Shown: positions 47,869-57,004, numbered from the stretch's first letter. The stretch: 64,000 nt of DNA from Streptomyces candidus (GCF_014207445.1 NZ_JACHEM010000001.1:558001-622000); one strand, 5' to 3'. Notes: generated from the letters alone by a model not told the origin. Numbers and translations are program-made.

Positions 47869-49040
47869 GGGCGTACGAGGCTCTGGAGATCCGCGAAGCG
47901 GCGATCGCCGATCCCTCGCACCTCGCGAAGCTCCTCGACGGAGCGGAATCCGCCGTGCTGCGTGCGGTAGTCGGCGATGTGCCGGGCCAGGACCGGGCCG
48001 ACGCCGGGAAGGGTGTCCAGTTGTTCCACGGTGGCGGTGTTGAGGCTCAGCGGGGCGTTCGGCTGCCCACCGGCCGAACTCGGTACGTTTCCGGCACCCG
48101 GTCCGCCTCCGACAGCGGACGTCGGCGGGGCAGGGCCGCCCACCACCACTTGTTCGCCGTCGGTCAGGACCCGTGCCCGGTTGAGCCCCGTGGTGTCCGT
48201 GCCGCTGGTGATGCCGCCCGCTTCGCGCAGCGCGTCGGCGACCCGCGAGCCAGCCGGCAGGTGGAGCACTCCCGGCCGCTTCACCTCACCGGCTACGTCG
48301 ACGACGACGATGGCCCCGCCCGCGGCCTGCGGGACCGTGGAGGCTCCCCGGAACACCTCCGGGATCGCGCTCGGTGTGAGTACCGGCGTGGGTTGCCCGG
48401 GCGGCACGGCCGGTGGGCTCACTGCGATCGCCGTCGATCCGACCGTCTCGGGGGCCTGCACGGTGTGGGGACGCCCGGCCCAGAAGTGGTGGACGGCGAA
48501 ACCCGTGGACACGACCAGGACTGCGGCGAGCGCACCCACGGTCTTGGGCTCCATAGCGCACCTGACCTGTACCCATACCGGTACCCGGTCCCGTGCGGCG
48601 GCCCACGCCCTGCGCAGGCCGCCGGACGCTTTTCGCACCACGGCCCCAGCAACCAGGCCGCCCGCGGCCGTGCGTGCGAAAGGGCGCGCGGGCGGTACGG
48701 CCGCCCGCGGCGCGGTCACCCTAGGAGCTGACGCGCGTGGCGCGGACGCCGGAGGTACGGGTGCCGGCGGTACGGGTGGCAACGGCACGGGTGGCGACGG
48801 CGCCACTGAGCGGGCCCTTACCTCGGCCGGCGCGAACAGCGCGTCGGCCCGGCGGCGGTACACGGCTGCCGCAGCCGAGGCGGCCGTGCGGCGGCCGTGC
48901 CGCAGCCCCGGCGAGGCGCGGAATGTCCTACCGGGTGCGGAACCGGCCCGGGAGGCGGAGTAGGAGGTACGACGGGGCGCGCGGCCCGGTCCTGTCGTTT
49001 CGTTGCGTGATCGAAGAGCCATGCGCCTGACGGTAGGCAC
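47865..49040 (-). CDS. comEA: ComEA-type DNA-binding protein with SLBB and helix-hairpin-helix
   Basis: This protein of about 391 residues has an Arg/Ala/Pro-rich cytoplasmic region of about 160 residues (PPVPLPPVPPAPVPP). One TM follows (VGALAAVLVVSTGFAVHHFW), then an SLBB domain (VVVDVAGEVKRPGVLHLPAGS) and a C-terminal HhH pair (SLNTATVEQLDTLPGVGPVLA, RSVEELREVRGIGDRRFADL). The HhH part binds double-stranded DNA outside the membrane. The start is GTG 49040 (GGAGG 4 nt upstream) or ATG 49022. It is upstream of and coupled to comEC. The N-terminal extension is longer than in Firmicutes. Confidence 0.9.
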   Translation of the reverse strand: MPTVRRMALRSRNETTGPGRAPRRTSYSASRAGSAPGRTFRASPGLRHGRRTAASAAAAVYRRRADALFAPAEVRARSVAPSPPVPLPPVPPAPVPPASAPRASAPRVTAPRAAVPPARPFARTAAGGLVAGAVVRKASGGLRRAWAAARDRVPVWVQVRCAMEPKTVGALAAVLVVSTGFAVHHFWAGRPHTVQAPETVGSTAIAVSPPAVPPGQPTPVLTPSAIPEVFRGASTVPQAAGGAIVVVDVAGEVKRPGVLHLPAGSRVADALREAGGITSGTDTTGLNRARVLTDGEQVVVGGPAPPTSAVGGGPGAGNVPSSAGGQPNAPLSLNTATVEQLDTLPGVGPVLARHIADYRTQHGGFRSVEELREVRGIGDRRFADLQSLVRP

Positions 49041-49130
49041 TCCGCCTCCGCCTTGCTGATCATGGCTGATTTCTGTGGATAAGCCGCAAGTTGGGGATAA
49101 CTCGGTCACCCTTTTTGGGGACGAAGACCC

Positions 49131-49976
49131 TCAGCGCGGCGAGATCACGACCCCGAGCAGCCCGGGCCCCGTGTGCGCTCCGATCACTGCGCCGACCTCG
49201 CTGACGTGCAGGTCCGCGAGGCCGGGAACTCGCTGCCGGAGCCGGTGGGCAAGGGTGTCGGCCCGATCGGGAGCCGCCAGGTGGTGCACTGCGATGTCCA
49301 CCCGCCGTTCGCCGGCCCGTTCCACCGCGATCTCCTCCAGCCTGGCGATCGCCCGGGACGCCGTGCGCACCTTTTCCAGCATCTCGATACGCCCGTCGTT
49401 GAGTGCGAGGAGAGGCTTCACCGCGAGCGCCGACCCGAGCAGCGCCTGCGCGGCACCGATCCGGCCGCCGCGCCGCAGGTAGTCCAGCGTGTCGACGTAG
49501 AAGTACGCGGCCGTTTCCCCCGCTCGCTTCTCCGCGGCCGCAACGGCCTCGTCGACGTTGCCGCCCGCCTCGGCGACTTCGGCTGCGGACAGGGCGCAAA
49601 AGCCCAGCGCCATGGCGATCATCCCGGTGTCCACCACCCGCACCGGTACGGGTGCCTCACGTGCCGCAAGTACCGCTGCGTCGTACGTGCCCGAGAGTTC
49701 GGCCGGCAGATGCAGAGAAATGATGCCGGTGGCCCCGGCCTCGGCCACCGCCCGGTAGGTCGCGGCGAACACCTCGGGGCTGGGCCGGGAGGTGGTCACC
49801 GAACGGCGCTTCTGGAGCGCTTGGGCGAGCGAACGAGAGGAAATCTCCGTGCCTTCCTCGTACGCCTGATCACCGAGGACGACGGTCAGCGGCACTGCGG
49901 TGATGCCGTGCCGCTCCATCATCGGGGGCGGCAGATAGGCCGTTGAATCGGTGACGATCGCGACATGGCGGGACAT
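49131..49976 (-). CDS. DegV family fatty-acid-binding protein
   Basis: This 281-residue two-domain protein has the DegV opening VAIVTDSTAYLPPPMMERHGI, SRPSPEVFAATYRAV, LHLPAELSGTYDAA and a C-terminal TLDYLRRGGRIGAAQALLGSAL. DegV/FakB proteins hold a fatty acid for the kinase FakA. No fakA (DAK-like) gene is in the window. ATG 49976. It lies 90 bp upstream of comEA in the same direction. Confidence 0.92.
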   Translation of the reverse strand: MSRHVAIVTDSTAYLPPPMMERHGITAVPLTVVLGDQAYEEGTEISSRSLAQALQKRRSVTTSRPSPEVFAATYRAVAEAGATGIISLHLPAELSGTYDAAVLAAREAPVPVRVVDTGMIAMALGFCALSAAEVAEAGGNVDEAVAAAEKRAGETAAYFYVDTLDYLRRGGRIGAAQALLGSALAVKPLLALNDGRIEMLEKVRTASRAIARLEEIAVERAGERRVDIAVHHLAAPDRADTLAHRLRQRVPGLADLHVSEVGAVIGAHTGPGLLGVVISPR

Positions 49977-50084
49977 GAGCCTGGAGGTTACCCGCAGGTG
50001 CGGCCCGGCGGCAGTCCGGCCCCTCTCAACGGGCCCCCGCCCACGGGATCCCTGCCGGTTCTGGCCCGGTATCCCCCGTGCTCC

Positions 50085-50825
50085 TCAGGTGGTGCTCTCG
50101 GGGCGGGCAGTCTTCTGCCACGGGTGACCGACCTGCCGGTTCGGATCGCGCCCGGTGATCGCCTGCGGCCCTTCGCCGGTACGGCTTCCCGCCCCGGTCC
50201 CGTCCACCGCGTCACCCCACGTGCGCGCAGGCTCCCCGGTGGTCGACCCGGTGGCCTGTGGCTGGTCCGCGTCCGGTTCCACCGCCGCCCAGTGCCGCAG
50301 CGCCCCGGACTCCATCCGGATCTGCTCGTTCAACGACGTCAGGTCTTCGTCCGCGAACTTCCGTGCCCTGTCCCGCGCAGCCCAGCGCAGAGAGTCGGCG
50401 GACTGCACGACCTGCTCCGTACGCTCCCGCAACTCCGGGACATGTTCCGCGGCCCGCACTTTGTCCGGATCCCTTTCCAGCCGTCGCAGCTCGTCGTCCA
50501 GCTGATGGCCGTAGTCACTGAGTCGCTCGAAAAGGGCCAGGGACTCCGACAGCGAGGCGTCGGATGCGACTCCTGCGGTGAGCGCCACCTGCGTGGCGCG
50601 CATGGAGGTGCGCAGCGCGAGACGGAGTTGCGCCAGCTCACCGCCGATGCCCGGCTGGCCGTAGCTCTTCGCTCGCAGCGTGGTGTCCTCCACGGTGCGC
50701 CTGGCCTGCGTGATCGTGCGGTCCACTCCGCGTCTGGCGGCGCCGACCGCCTTGACGGTGACGTACACGCCCAGCCCCACGAAGGCGAGGAACAGCAGCG
50801 CCATGATCAAAACGACGGCTTCCAT
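50085..50825 (-). CDS. Membrane-anchored coiled-coil protein, unknown function
   Basis: This 246-residue protein has one N-terminal TM (VVLIMALLFLAFVGLGVYV) and then mostly helical, charged sequence with coiled-coil character (about 25-185: LAQLRLALRTSMRATQVAL, LDDELRRLERDPDKVRAAEH). It ends in a disordered Gly/Thr/Pro-rich tail. N-out anchoring would leave the coil in the cytoplasm, resembling DUF948-type proteins. ATG 50825 has GGAGG 5 nt upstream. It lies downstream of leuS by 170 bp. Confidence 0.75.
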   Translation of the reverse strand: MEAVVLIMALLFLAFVGLGVYVTVKAVGAARRGVDRTITQARRTVEDTTLRAKSYGQPGIGGELAQLRLALRTSMRATQVALTAGVASDASLSESLALFERLSDYGHQLDDELRRLERDPDKVRAAEHVPELRERTEQVVQSADSLRWAARDRARKFADEDLTSLNEQIRMESGALRHWAAVEPDADQPQATGSTTGEPARTWGDAVDGTGAGSRTGEGPQAITGRDPNRQVGHPWQKTARPESTT

Positions 50826-50995
50826 GACGCCCTCCGCGGTAGGTCTGATGGAATGTTCCACCAACTGGACTGTTGACCGGCCCCTCCACCGTAAACGGAA
50901 CGGGCAGGCCGGTGGTTCCCGTAGAACCCCCAACCTGCCCGTAGGGGAAAGCCCTCAGCCAGTGCGCAAAGCCGCCCTGATCATGTGTTTCAGGA

Positions 50996-53920
50996 CTATG
51001 CCGGAACGATGTTGACCAGCTTCGGCGCCCGCACGATCACCTTGCGGATGCCCGCACCGTTCAGAGCGGCGACGACCGCGGGGTCCTCAAGCGCCAGCTT
51101 CTCCAACTCCTCGTCGCTGATCGACGGGGAGATCTCCAGACGCGCCTTCACCTTGCCCTTGACCTGGACAACACAGGTCACGGTCTCGTCGACGACGTAC
51201 GCCGGGTCCGCTACCGGGAAGTCCTGGTGCACGACCGACTCGGTGTGCCCCAGCTTGCGCCACAGTTCCTCAGCGATGTGCGGAGCCAACGGGGCGATCA
51301 GCAGCACCAGCGCCTCGGCGACGGAACGCGCGACGGGGCCGCCCGCCTTCGTCAGGTGGTTGTTCAACTCCGTGATCTTGGCGATGGCGGTATTGAAGCG
51401 CATTCCGGCCATGTCCTGGCTCACACCGTCGATCGCCTTGTGCAGGGCGCGCAGCGTGTCCTCGTCCGGCTCGCCGTCGATGACGGTGACTTCGCCCGTC
51501 GTCTCGTCGACGACGTTGCGCCACAGCCGCTGCAGCAGCCGGTACTGGCCGACGACGGCGCGGGTGTCCCACGGCCGGGACACATCCAGCGGACCCATCG
51601 CCATTTCGTACAGCCGCAGGGTGTCCGCACCGTACTCGGCGGAGATCTCGTCCGGAGTGACCGCGTTCTTCAGGGACTTGCCCATCTTGCCCAGGACCCG
51701 GCTGACCTTCTCGCCCTGGTAATACAAGCCGCCGTCGCGCTCCTCCACCTCGGCCGCGGGGACGGCGATGCCGCGCGAGTCCCGGTAGACGAACGCCTGG
51801 ATCATGCCCTGGTTGTACAGCTTGTGGAAAGGCTCGGACGAGGAGACGTACCCCAGGTCGAACAGCACTTTCGACCAGAAACGCGCGTACAGCAGGTGCA
51901 GTACCGCGTGCTCCGCACCTCCGACGTACAGGTCGACGCCACCGTGCGGCATGCCCTCGCGCGGACCCATCCAGTACTGCTCGACCGCCGGGTCGACCAG
52001 CTTGTCGTTGTTGTGCGGGTCCAGGTAGCGCAGCTCGTACCAGCAGGAACCGGCCCAGTTGGGCATGGTGTTGGTCTCGCGGCGGTACTTCTTGGGTCCG
52101 TCGCCCAGATCCAGGGTGACGTTCACCCAGTCCTGGTTGCGCGACAGCGGCGTCTCGGGCTGCGCGTTCGCGTCCTCGGGGTCGAAGGTGCGCGGCGAGT
52201 AGTCCTCGACCTCGGGCAGTTCCAGCGGCAGCATCGACTCGGGCAGCGCGTGGGCGATGCCGTCCTCGTCGTACACGATCGGGAAGGGCTCGCCCCAGTA
52301 GCGCTGCCTGCTGAACAGCCAGTCGCGCAGCCGGTAGTTGACCGTACCCTCGCCCACACCGTTCGCGGACAGCCACTCGGTCATGCGGATCTTCGCGTCG
52401 TCCACGCTCAGACCGTCCAGCGAGACGTCCTCGCCCGCCGAGTTGACGATCTTTCCGTCGTACGAGGAAAACGCATCGTCCCAGGCGGCCGGGTCCTGCC
52501 CGCGGCCATCCGTCGGCTCGACGACGCAACGCATCGGCAGCTCGAAGGCGCGCGCGAAGGCGAAGTCACGGGTGTCGTGTGCGGGCACAGCCATGATTGC
52601 GCCGGTTCCGTAACCCATCAGCACGTAGTCGGCGATGAAAACAGGGACCTCGTCCCCACTTACGGGGTTCGTCGCGAATGCCCCGGTGAAGACGCCCGTC
52701 TTCTCCTTGGCGTCCGCCTGCCGTTCGACATCGGACTTGGCGGCGGCCTGCTTGCGGTACGCGGCAACGGCTTCGGCAGGCGTGGCGTACCCGCCCGTCC
52801 ACACGTCATGGGTGCCCTCGGGCCAAGCGGCCGGGACGATGTCCGCGATCAGGTCGTGCTCCGGCGCCAGCACCATGTAGGTTGCGCCGAACAGGGTGTC
52901 CTGACGCGTCGTGAAAACAGTGATCTTGTTGCCACTGTTGTTCGTGTCGTCGTTGTTCTTGTCGCCCCGTTCCGCACTCTGCGCGCCGACGGAGAAGTCG
53001 ATGCGCGCACCCTCGCTGCGGCCGATCCAGTTGCGCTGCTGCAGCTTGATCGCCTCGGGCCAGTCCAGGCCCTCCAGGTCGTCGATCAGTCGGTCCGAGT
53101 AGGCGGTGATGCGCATGTTCCACTGGCGCAGCTTCGCCTTGAAGACGGGGAAGTTTCCACGTTCGGAACGACCGTCGGATGTCACTTCCTCATTGGCCAG
53201 GACAGTGCCCAGTCCCGGCGCCCAGTTCACGGGCGCATCGGAGGCATACGCCAGCCGGTACTCGCTCAGTACGTCGGCCCGTTCGGCGGCGTCCAGGACG
53301 CCCCAGGTGCGGCCGTCCGGCAGCGCCCGCTCACCGCTCTCGAACTGAGCGACGAGGTCCGCGATGGGGCGTGCCTTCTGCGCCTCGGTGTCGTACCAGG
53401 AGTTGAAGATCTGGACGAAAATCCACTGCGTCCACTTGTAGTACTCGGCGTCGATCGTTGCGAACGATCGGCGCTTGTCGTGGCCCAGGCCCAGCCGGCG
53501 CAGCTGGGACTTCATGTTCTCCATGGCGGCCTCGGTGGACACCCGGGGATGCGTGCCGGTCTGTACCGCGTGCTGCTCCGCGGGCAGGCCGAACGCGTCG
53601 AAGCCAAGGGTGTGCAGGACGTTGTGGCCCGTCATGCGCTGATGGCGGGCGTAGACGTCAGTGGCGATGTAGCCCAGCGGATGGCCGACGTGCAAACCCG
53701 CACCGGAGGGGTAAGGGAACATATCCATGATGAACTTCTTGGGCCTCGCGACCAGCTCCGCGTGGCCCGACAGGTCGCCGTCGCCCGGGTTCGGCGCCCG
53801 GTAGGTGCCCTCGGCGTCCCAGAAGTCCTGCCAGCGTGCCTCGATGTCGGCGGCCATGGCTGCCGTATAGCGGTGCGCGGCTGCCGTCTCGGCAGCGGCA
53901 GCGGCATTCGTCTCGCTCAT
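50996..53920 (-). CDS. leuS: Leucine--tRNA ligase
   Basis: This 974-residue class Ia synthetase charges tRNA-Leu. The HIGH-type motif is in [18 protein letters not shown] (His77-x2-His80) and KMSKS appears as KMGKSLKN. The CP1 editing domain (about 270-480) contains [16 protein letters not shown] with the Thr/Asp of the editing pocket. An Asn/Asp-rich insert ([13 protein letters not shown]) sits in the editing domain. It is somewhat longer than the bacterial norm of about 860. ATG 53920. Control is by the leader at 53921-54085. Confidence 0.96.
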   Translation of the reverse strand: MSETNAAAAAETAAAHRYTAAMAADIEARWQDFWDAEGTYRAPNPGDGDLSGHAELVARPKKFIMDMFPYPSGAGLHVGHPLGYIATDVYARHQRMTGHNVLHTLGFDAFGLPAEQHAVQTGTHPRVSTEAAMENMKSQLRRLGLGHDKRRSFATIDAEYYKWTQWIFVQIFNSWYDTEAQKARPIADLVAQFESGERALPDGRTWGVLDAAERADVLSEYRLAYASDAPVNWAPGLGTVLANEEVTSDGRSERGNFPVFKAKLRQWNMRITAYSDRLIDDLEGLDWPEAIKLQQRNWIGRSEGARIDFSVGAQSAERGDKNNDDTNNSGNKITVFTTRQDTLFGATYMVLAPEHDLIADIVPAAWPEGTHDVWTGGYATPAEAVAAYRKQAAAKSDVERQADAKEKTGVFTGAFATNPVSGDEVPVFIADYVLMGYGTGAIMAVPAHDTRDFAFARAFELPMRCVVEPTDGRGQDPAAWDDAFSSYDGKIVNSAGEDVSLDGLSVDDAKIRMTEWLSANGVGEGTVNYRLRDWLFSRQRYWGEPFPIVYDEDGIAHALPESMLPLELPEVEDYSPRTFDPEDANAQPETPLSRNQDWVNVTLDLGDGPKKYRRETNTMPNWAGSCWYELRYLDPHNNDKLVDPAVEQYWMGPREGMPHGGVDLYVGGAEHAVLHLLYARFWSKVLFDLGYVSSSEPFHKLYNQGMIQAFVYRDSRGIAVPAAEVEERDGGLYYQGEKVSRVLGKMGKSLKNAVTPDEISAEYGADTLRLYEMAMGPLDVSRPWDTRAVVGQYRLLQRLWRNVVDETTGEVTVIDGEPDEDTLRALHKAIDGVSQDMAGMRFNTAIAKITELNNHLTKAGGPVARSVAEALVLLIAPLAPHIAEELWRKLGHTESVVHQDFPVADPAYVVDETVTCVVQVKGKVKARLEISPSISDEELEKLALEDPAVVAALNGAGIRKVIVRAPKLVNIVPA

Positions 53921-53978
53921 GATTTTCGAAGCTCCATCGATTTCGTCTTCTGCCTACGGATCTCTGCCTGCGGAAATG

Positions 53979-54003
53979 AAAAATCCCCTCGCACAGGAGG
54001 GGA
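53979..54003 (-). terminator. Attenuator terminator in the leuS leader
   Basis: TCCCCTC (53984-53990) pairs with GAGGGGA (53997-54003), 7 bp with a 6-nt loop. It is followed on the minus strand by five U residues (53979-53983). It lies 59 bp before the leuS start, inside the leader, where a terminator makes sense only as an attenuator. Confidence 0.88.
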
Positions 54004-54016
54004 CGCCGCGCCGATG

Positions 54017-54040
54017 CCGACCAGGTTCTTCACCGGTCGG
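54017..54040 (-). promoter_or_regulatory. Pause/competing hairpin of the leuS leader
   Basis: CCGACC (54017-54022) pairs with GGTCGG (54035-54040), plus a short inner GGT/ACC stem. It begins 7 nt after the leader-peptide stop and precedes the attenuator terminator. It would be the pause or anti-antiterminator element. Confidence 0.65.
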
Positions 54041-54046
54041 GACTGA

Positions 54047-54085
54047 TCAGCGCGGCTCACTAAGCAGAAGGCGTACGGCACGCAT
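54047..54085 (-). CDS. leuS leader peptide, 12 residues
   Basis: The sequence reads MRAVRLLLSEPR, with three consecutive Leu codons CTT CTG CTT. Two of them are CTT, rare in this genome, exactly as in the leuA leader. The stop is followed at once by the pause hairpin and the U-tract terminator. Ribosome stalling at Leu codons when charged tRNA-Leu is low should let transcription reach leuS. Confidence 0.88.
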   Translation of the reverse strand: MRAVRLLLSEPR

Positions 54086-54361
54086 GGCGTCAGGGTACCG
54101 CAGGGGCCACAGGCACCGCAGCGACCGTTCCTCCGACGGACGGGAGGACTCAGCTCCCCCTTGCGTCCCCGCCCCGCTCAGAGCCCAGGAGTCGGCCCGC
54201 GCAGAGCCCGGAAGGCGGATCCACCCGGGCTGTGCAGAGCAGTCCGTACCGGGCTCAACCGCGGCATGCCACGCAAACCGCGAAACCGCCCGCGGTCCCG
54301 CACCGCCCCGTCTAGCCTCCTGTCGCGGGACCACATTCCCGACCCCCCGGAGTGCTCTCCC

Positions 54362-55240
54362 ATGAACCCCGACCCCACGATCCCTTCACCTCGGGCCCCT
54401 CAGTCACATCGCCCGCGCGCTTCCCCCCACCGCCGCCCGCACCACAGAGCGCCCGTTTCCGTCGCCCCCCGACAGCGCTCGCCCCGGCGCCCCATACCCC
54501 GGGGCCTGTGGACGGCACCGTTACCCCTGTTGCCACTGATCGCTCTTCTGGGCGGCGACAGCCTGCGTACGGTCCTCGACTTCACCACCGGTGTACTCAC
54601 TCTCGTCACGCTTACCGCAGCCGTCGTCTGGGGCCTCCTCGCCACCGACCGGCTGCTGCTGCGGCCCCGGCACCGGCTGATCGCTCAGGCCGTGCACCGG
54701 GTCACCGCGGCTGCCTCGCTCGGATTCCTCGTGCTGCACCTCACCGTCAAGGTGGCACTCGGCCATGTCTCGTTGCTCGCGGCACTGTTGCCGTTCGCAG
54801 GCGGTCTCTCGGGTACCGGTGTGCTCGTCGGGTTCGGATCGCTGGCCGGGCTGCTGATGGTGGTGTCGGCCACGACGGGTGCCCTGCGGAGCGCGTTCGC
54901 GACCCCGGGACGTGTTCCCGGCCGTTGGCGCGCGCTCCACATGCTGGCCTACCCCGCGTGGTGTTCGGCGCTGCTGCACGGGCTGTTCGCCGGCCGCCCG
55001 GCCCCCGCGTGGGTGGTCGCGATGTACGCCCTGTGCCTGGCCGGGGTGACTGCCGCGCTTTCTCTGCGTCTGCTGCCCTCCCGCCTCAAGGGGCGCATCG
55101 TCGAGAGCGCGCTGCGCCCGCCGCCCACGCCCGTGCCGCGAGGACGGCCTTCGCTCACGTCCAGGTCGCGCGGTGCCGCACCCGCGCCCCGGCACGCACA
55201 AGCGCCCCCGCACGTCCTCCCTACAGGAGACCGCCGTTGA
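54362..55240 (+). CDS. Ferric-reductase/NOX-like bis-heme membrane protein
   Basis: This 292-residue protein has about 50 basic/Pro-rich residues and then roughly six TM segments (about 52-63, 75-97, 110-130, 135-172, 190-210, 214-236). Two helices carry His pairs: His112 and His126 (spacing 14) and His193 and His206 (spacing 13). That is the spacing of the two heme-ligand pairs of NOX/ferric reductase TM domains. The FAD/NAD domains normally fused to this part are absent. ATG 54362 has GGAG about 10 nt upstream. It overlaps the next gene by 4 nt (TTGA), so the flavoprotein is probably its electron donor. Confidence 0.72.
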   Translation: MNPDPTIPSPRAPQSHRPRASPHRRPHHRAPVSVAPRQRSPRRPIPRGLWTAPLPLLPLIALLGGDSLRTVLDFTTGVLTLVTLTAAVVWGLLATDRLLLRPRHRLIAQAVHRVTAAASLGFLVLHLTVKVALGHVSLLAALLPFAGGLSGTGVLVGFGSLAGLLMVVSATTGALRSAFATPGRVPGRWRALHMLAYPAWCSALLHGLFAGRPAPAWVVAMYALCLAGVTAALSLRLLPSRLKGRIVESALRPPPTPVPRGRPSLTSRSRGAAPAPRHAQAPPHVLPTGDRR

Positions 55241-56832
55241 ACGTCCCCACCGCCCCCGGCCCCCGCAATTCCCCCCTCCCCGACGTCCCCTCCGTGGTCA
55301 CCGTCGGCCTGCCCCACCTCACCAAAGGTTTCGACCTCGCCGCGCGACTGGACCTCGGCACCCATCTCCACGTGCACGGCCCCCTCGCTCCGGTGACCGG
55401 CGAGCAGCTGGCCTCGCTCGCCGCGGACATTTCCCTCCTCGGCCGCGGAGGTGCGGGCTTCCCTTTCGCCCGGAAGTTACGGGCCGTGGCCGATGCTGCG
55501 GCCCGCCGCGGTACCCGTCCCGTGGTCGTCGTCAACGCCGGTGAAGGCGAGCCAGCCTGCCGCAAGGACACCGTGCTGGTGAACCGTGCTCCGCATTTGG
55601 TCCTGGACGGCGCACTGCTCGCCGCCGAGGCGCTCGGTGCACGCTCCCTAATCGTCGCCGTGACCCGTGACTCCACGGAAGCGTCAGTACGGGACGCCTT
55701 CGCCGAGCGCGGTCTCACCGACCGCCGCATCCGAAACCGGGGTATCCGTGCCCGGATCGTCCGCACCCCCGAGCGCATGGTCTCCGGCGAGGCGTCCGCC
55801 GTGATCCGCGCGGCGAACGGTGGGCCGGCCCTGCCACCGGGCCGCCGCGAGCGCGCCGCCGAGTCCGGCGTGGACGGCGCGCCGACGCTGCTCTCCAACG
55901 CCGAGACGTATGCCCAACTCGCCGTCGGCGCCCGCCTGGGCCCCCCGCGCTACGCGCGCACGGGCGTCGCAGACGAGCCCGGGACCGTTCTGCTCACCGT
56001 CTCAGGCGCAGTGGCCCTCCCTCTGGTCGTCGAAGCTCCCTCCGGCGTCCCGCTCGGCTACGTACTTCGGCTGGCGGGCGCCCCACCGCTCCTGCAAGGC
56101 GTCCTGACGGGCGGCTACCACGGCAGTTGGATCGACGCCTACGCCGCCCACGACGCGGCGGTGTCCCGCGCTTCCCTGGCCTTCTTCGGGGGAGCGCTGG
56201 GGGCGGGCGCGCTCCTTCCGGTCGGCACGGACACCTGCCCCCTGGGCGAGTCCCTGCGTGTCGCACACTGGCTGGCCGCTGAAACCGCTGGGCAGTGCGG
56301 GCCCTGCAAGCTGGGTCTGCCCGCGGCCGCGGGCGGCCTTTCGGACGTGCTGGGCGGGGGCGGCCAGGCGGCGTTGGAGTCCCTGCGCGAAATCGCGCAG
56401 GGCGCATACGGCCGGGGCGCCTGCAAGCACCCCGACGGCTCGGTCCGCTTTCTGTTGTCCGCCCTGAACGCCTTCACGGACGATCTGGCTGCCCACGTCC
56501 TGGGCGGCGGCTGCGGGCGCCCCACGACCGGCGTGTTGCCTCTTCCCGGCGCCTCTCCTCGTGAGTCCGGCGTACCCAATGAAGAAAAGCTGGCAGTCGA
56601 CTGGACCCTGTGCCAAGGCCACGGTCTGTGCGCCGACGTCGTTCCCGAGTTGATCCGGCTCGGCCACGACGGCTTCCCCACCCTTGCCGACGTCTCCGTC
56701 CCTGCGCATCTCGTGCCGCGCGCCCAGCGCGCCGTCCGCCGTTGCCCGGCCCTCGCTCTGCGCATCGAACAGACCTCGGCCCGGCACACCACCGCGCCCG
56801 CCGTCCGCGCTCTCGACCGCCGACGGGGCTGA
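55237..56832 (+). CDS. NuoF-like flavoprotein fused to a CxxHxxC ferredoxin
   Basis: This 531-residue protein starts at TTG 55237 with AGGAG 7 nt upstream. Residues 50-345 are NuoF-like: GRGGAGFP (69-76, FMN), NAGEGEPACRKDTVLVNR (100-117), SLBB-like LPLVVEAPSGVPLGYVLRLAG. Then comes the cluster region ETAGQCGPCK (Cys354, Cys357) and Cys396 in ACKHPDG. The usual first Cys of the motif (SCGxCxPC) is Ala351. A ferredoxin domain follows: CQGHGLC (Cys459, His462, Cys465) and RRCPAL (Cys503), the 3Fe-4S/4Fe-4S type used with P450s. It probably oxidises NAD(P)H and passes electrons to the heme protein upstream. Confidence 0.82.
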   Translation: MNVPTAPGPRNSPLPDVPSVVTVGLPHLTKGFDLAARLDLGTHLHVHGPLAPVTGEQLASLAADISLLGRGGAGFPFARKLRAVADAAARRGTRPVVVVNAGEGEPACRKDTVLVNRAPHLVLDGALLAAEALGARSLIVAVTRDSTEASVRDAFAERGLTDRRIRNRGIRARIVRTPERMVSGEASAVIRAANGGPALPPGRRERAAESGVDGAPTLLSNAETYAQLAVGARLGPPRYARTGVADEPGTVLLTVSGAVALPLVVEAPSGVPLGYVLRLAGAPPLLQGVLTGGYHGSWIDAYAAHDAAVSRASLAFFGGALGAGALLPVGTDTCPLGESLRVAHWLAAETAGQCGPCKLGLPAAAGGLSDVLGGGGQAALESLREIAQGAYGRGACKHPDGSVRFLLSALNAFTDDLAAHVLGGGCGRPTTGVLPLPGASPRESGVPNEEKLAVDWTLCQGHGLCADVVPELIRLGHDGFPTLADVSVPAHLVPRAQRAVRRCPALALRIEQTSARHTTAPAVRALDRRRG

Positions 56833-56887
56833 GAGCGCCCGTACGCCGCCACAGCGAAGCGACAAGGGTGGAACGTACGCACACAAA

Positions 56888-56919
56888 GAAGCGGACCGCC
56901 CGATCGGGTGGTCCGCTTC
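56888..56919. terminator. Bidirectional hairpin between the flavoprotein gene and tRNA-Ala
   Basis: GAAGCGGACC (56888-56897) pairs with GGTCCGCTTC (56910-56919), continuing inward through one G-T and three more pairs around GATC. On the minus strand it is followed by TTTGTGTG. It serves the tRNA from the right and the redox operon from the left. Confidence 0.88.
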
Positions 56920-56931
56920 CTTCATCTTCTG

Positions 56932-57004
56932 TGGAGCTAAGGAGAATTGAACTCCTGACCTCCTGCATGCCATGCAGGCGCTCTACCAACTGAGCTATAG
57001 CCCC
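56932..57004 (-). tRNA. tRNA-Ala (anticodon GGC), copy 1
   Basis: A 73-nt cloverleaf: acceptor GGGGCTA/TAGCTCC containing the G3-U70 alanine identity pair, D arm GCTC-GAGC, anticodon stem CCTGC/GCAGG with loop ATGGCAT, T arm AGGAG-TTCAATT-CTCCT, discriminator A. CCA is not encoded. It decodes GCC, the main Ala codon here. Confidence 0.98.

Noticed and set aside
45175..47970. A 931-codon rightward open frame antisense to comEC
   Set aside because: It is the GC-rich shadow of comEC: Arg/Gly/Pro/Gln low complexity, no conserved motif and no ribosome site. The same applies to long antisense frames over the histidine kinase (5598-7463), leuA (11555-13408), lepA (39571-41670), fadD (37539-39491) and leuS (51227-54046).
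53921..54060. Possible T-box in the leuS leader
   Set aside because: There is no T-box sequence (about GGTGGNACCGCG) and no specifier loop. The Leu-rich leader peptide plus U-tract hairpin explains the region better.
54352..55236. Longer upstream start for the NuoF-like protein
   Set aside because: The frame is open but overlaps the membrane-protein gene completely and lacks conserved sequence. TTG 55237 has AGGAG at the right distance.
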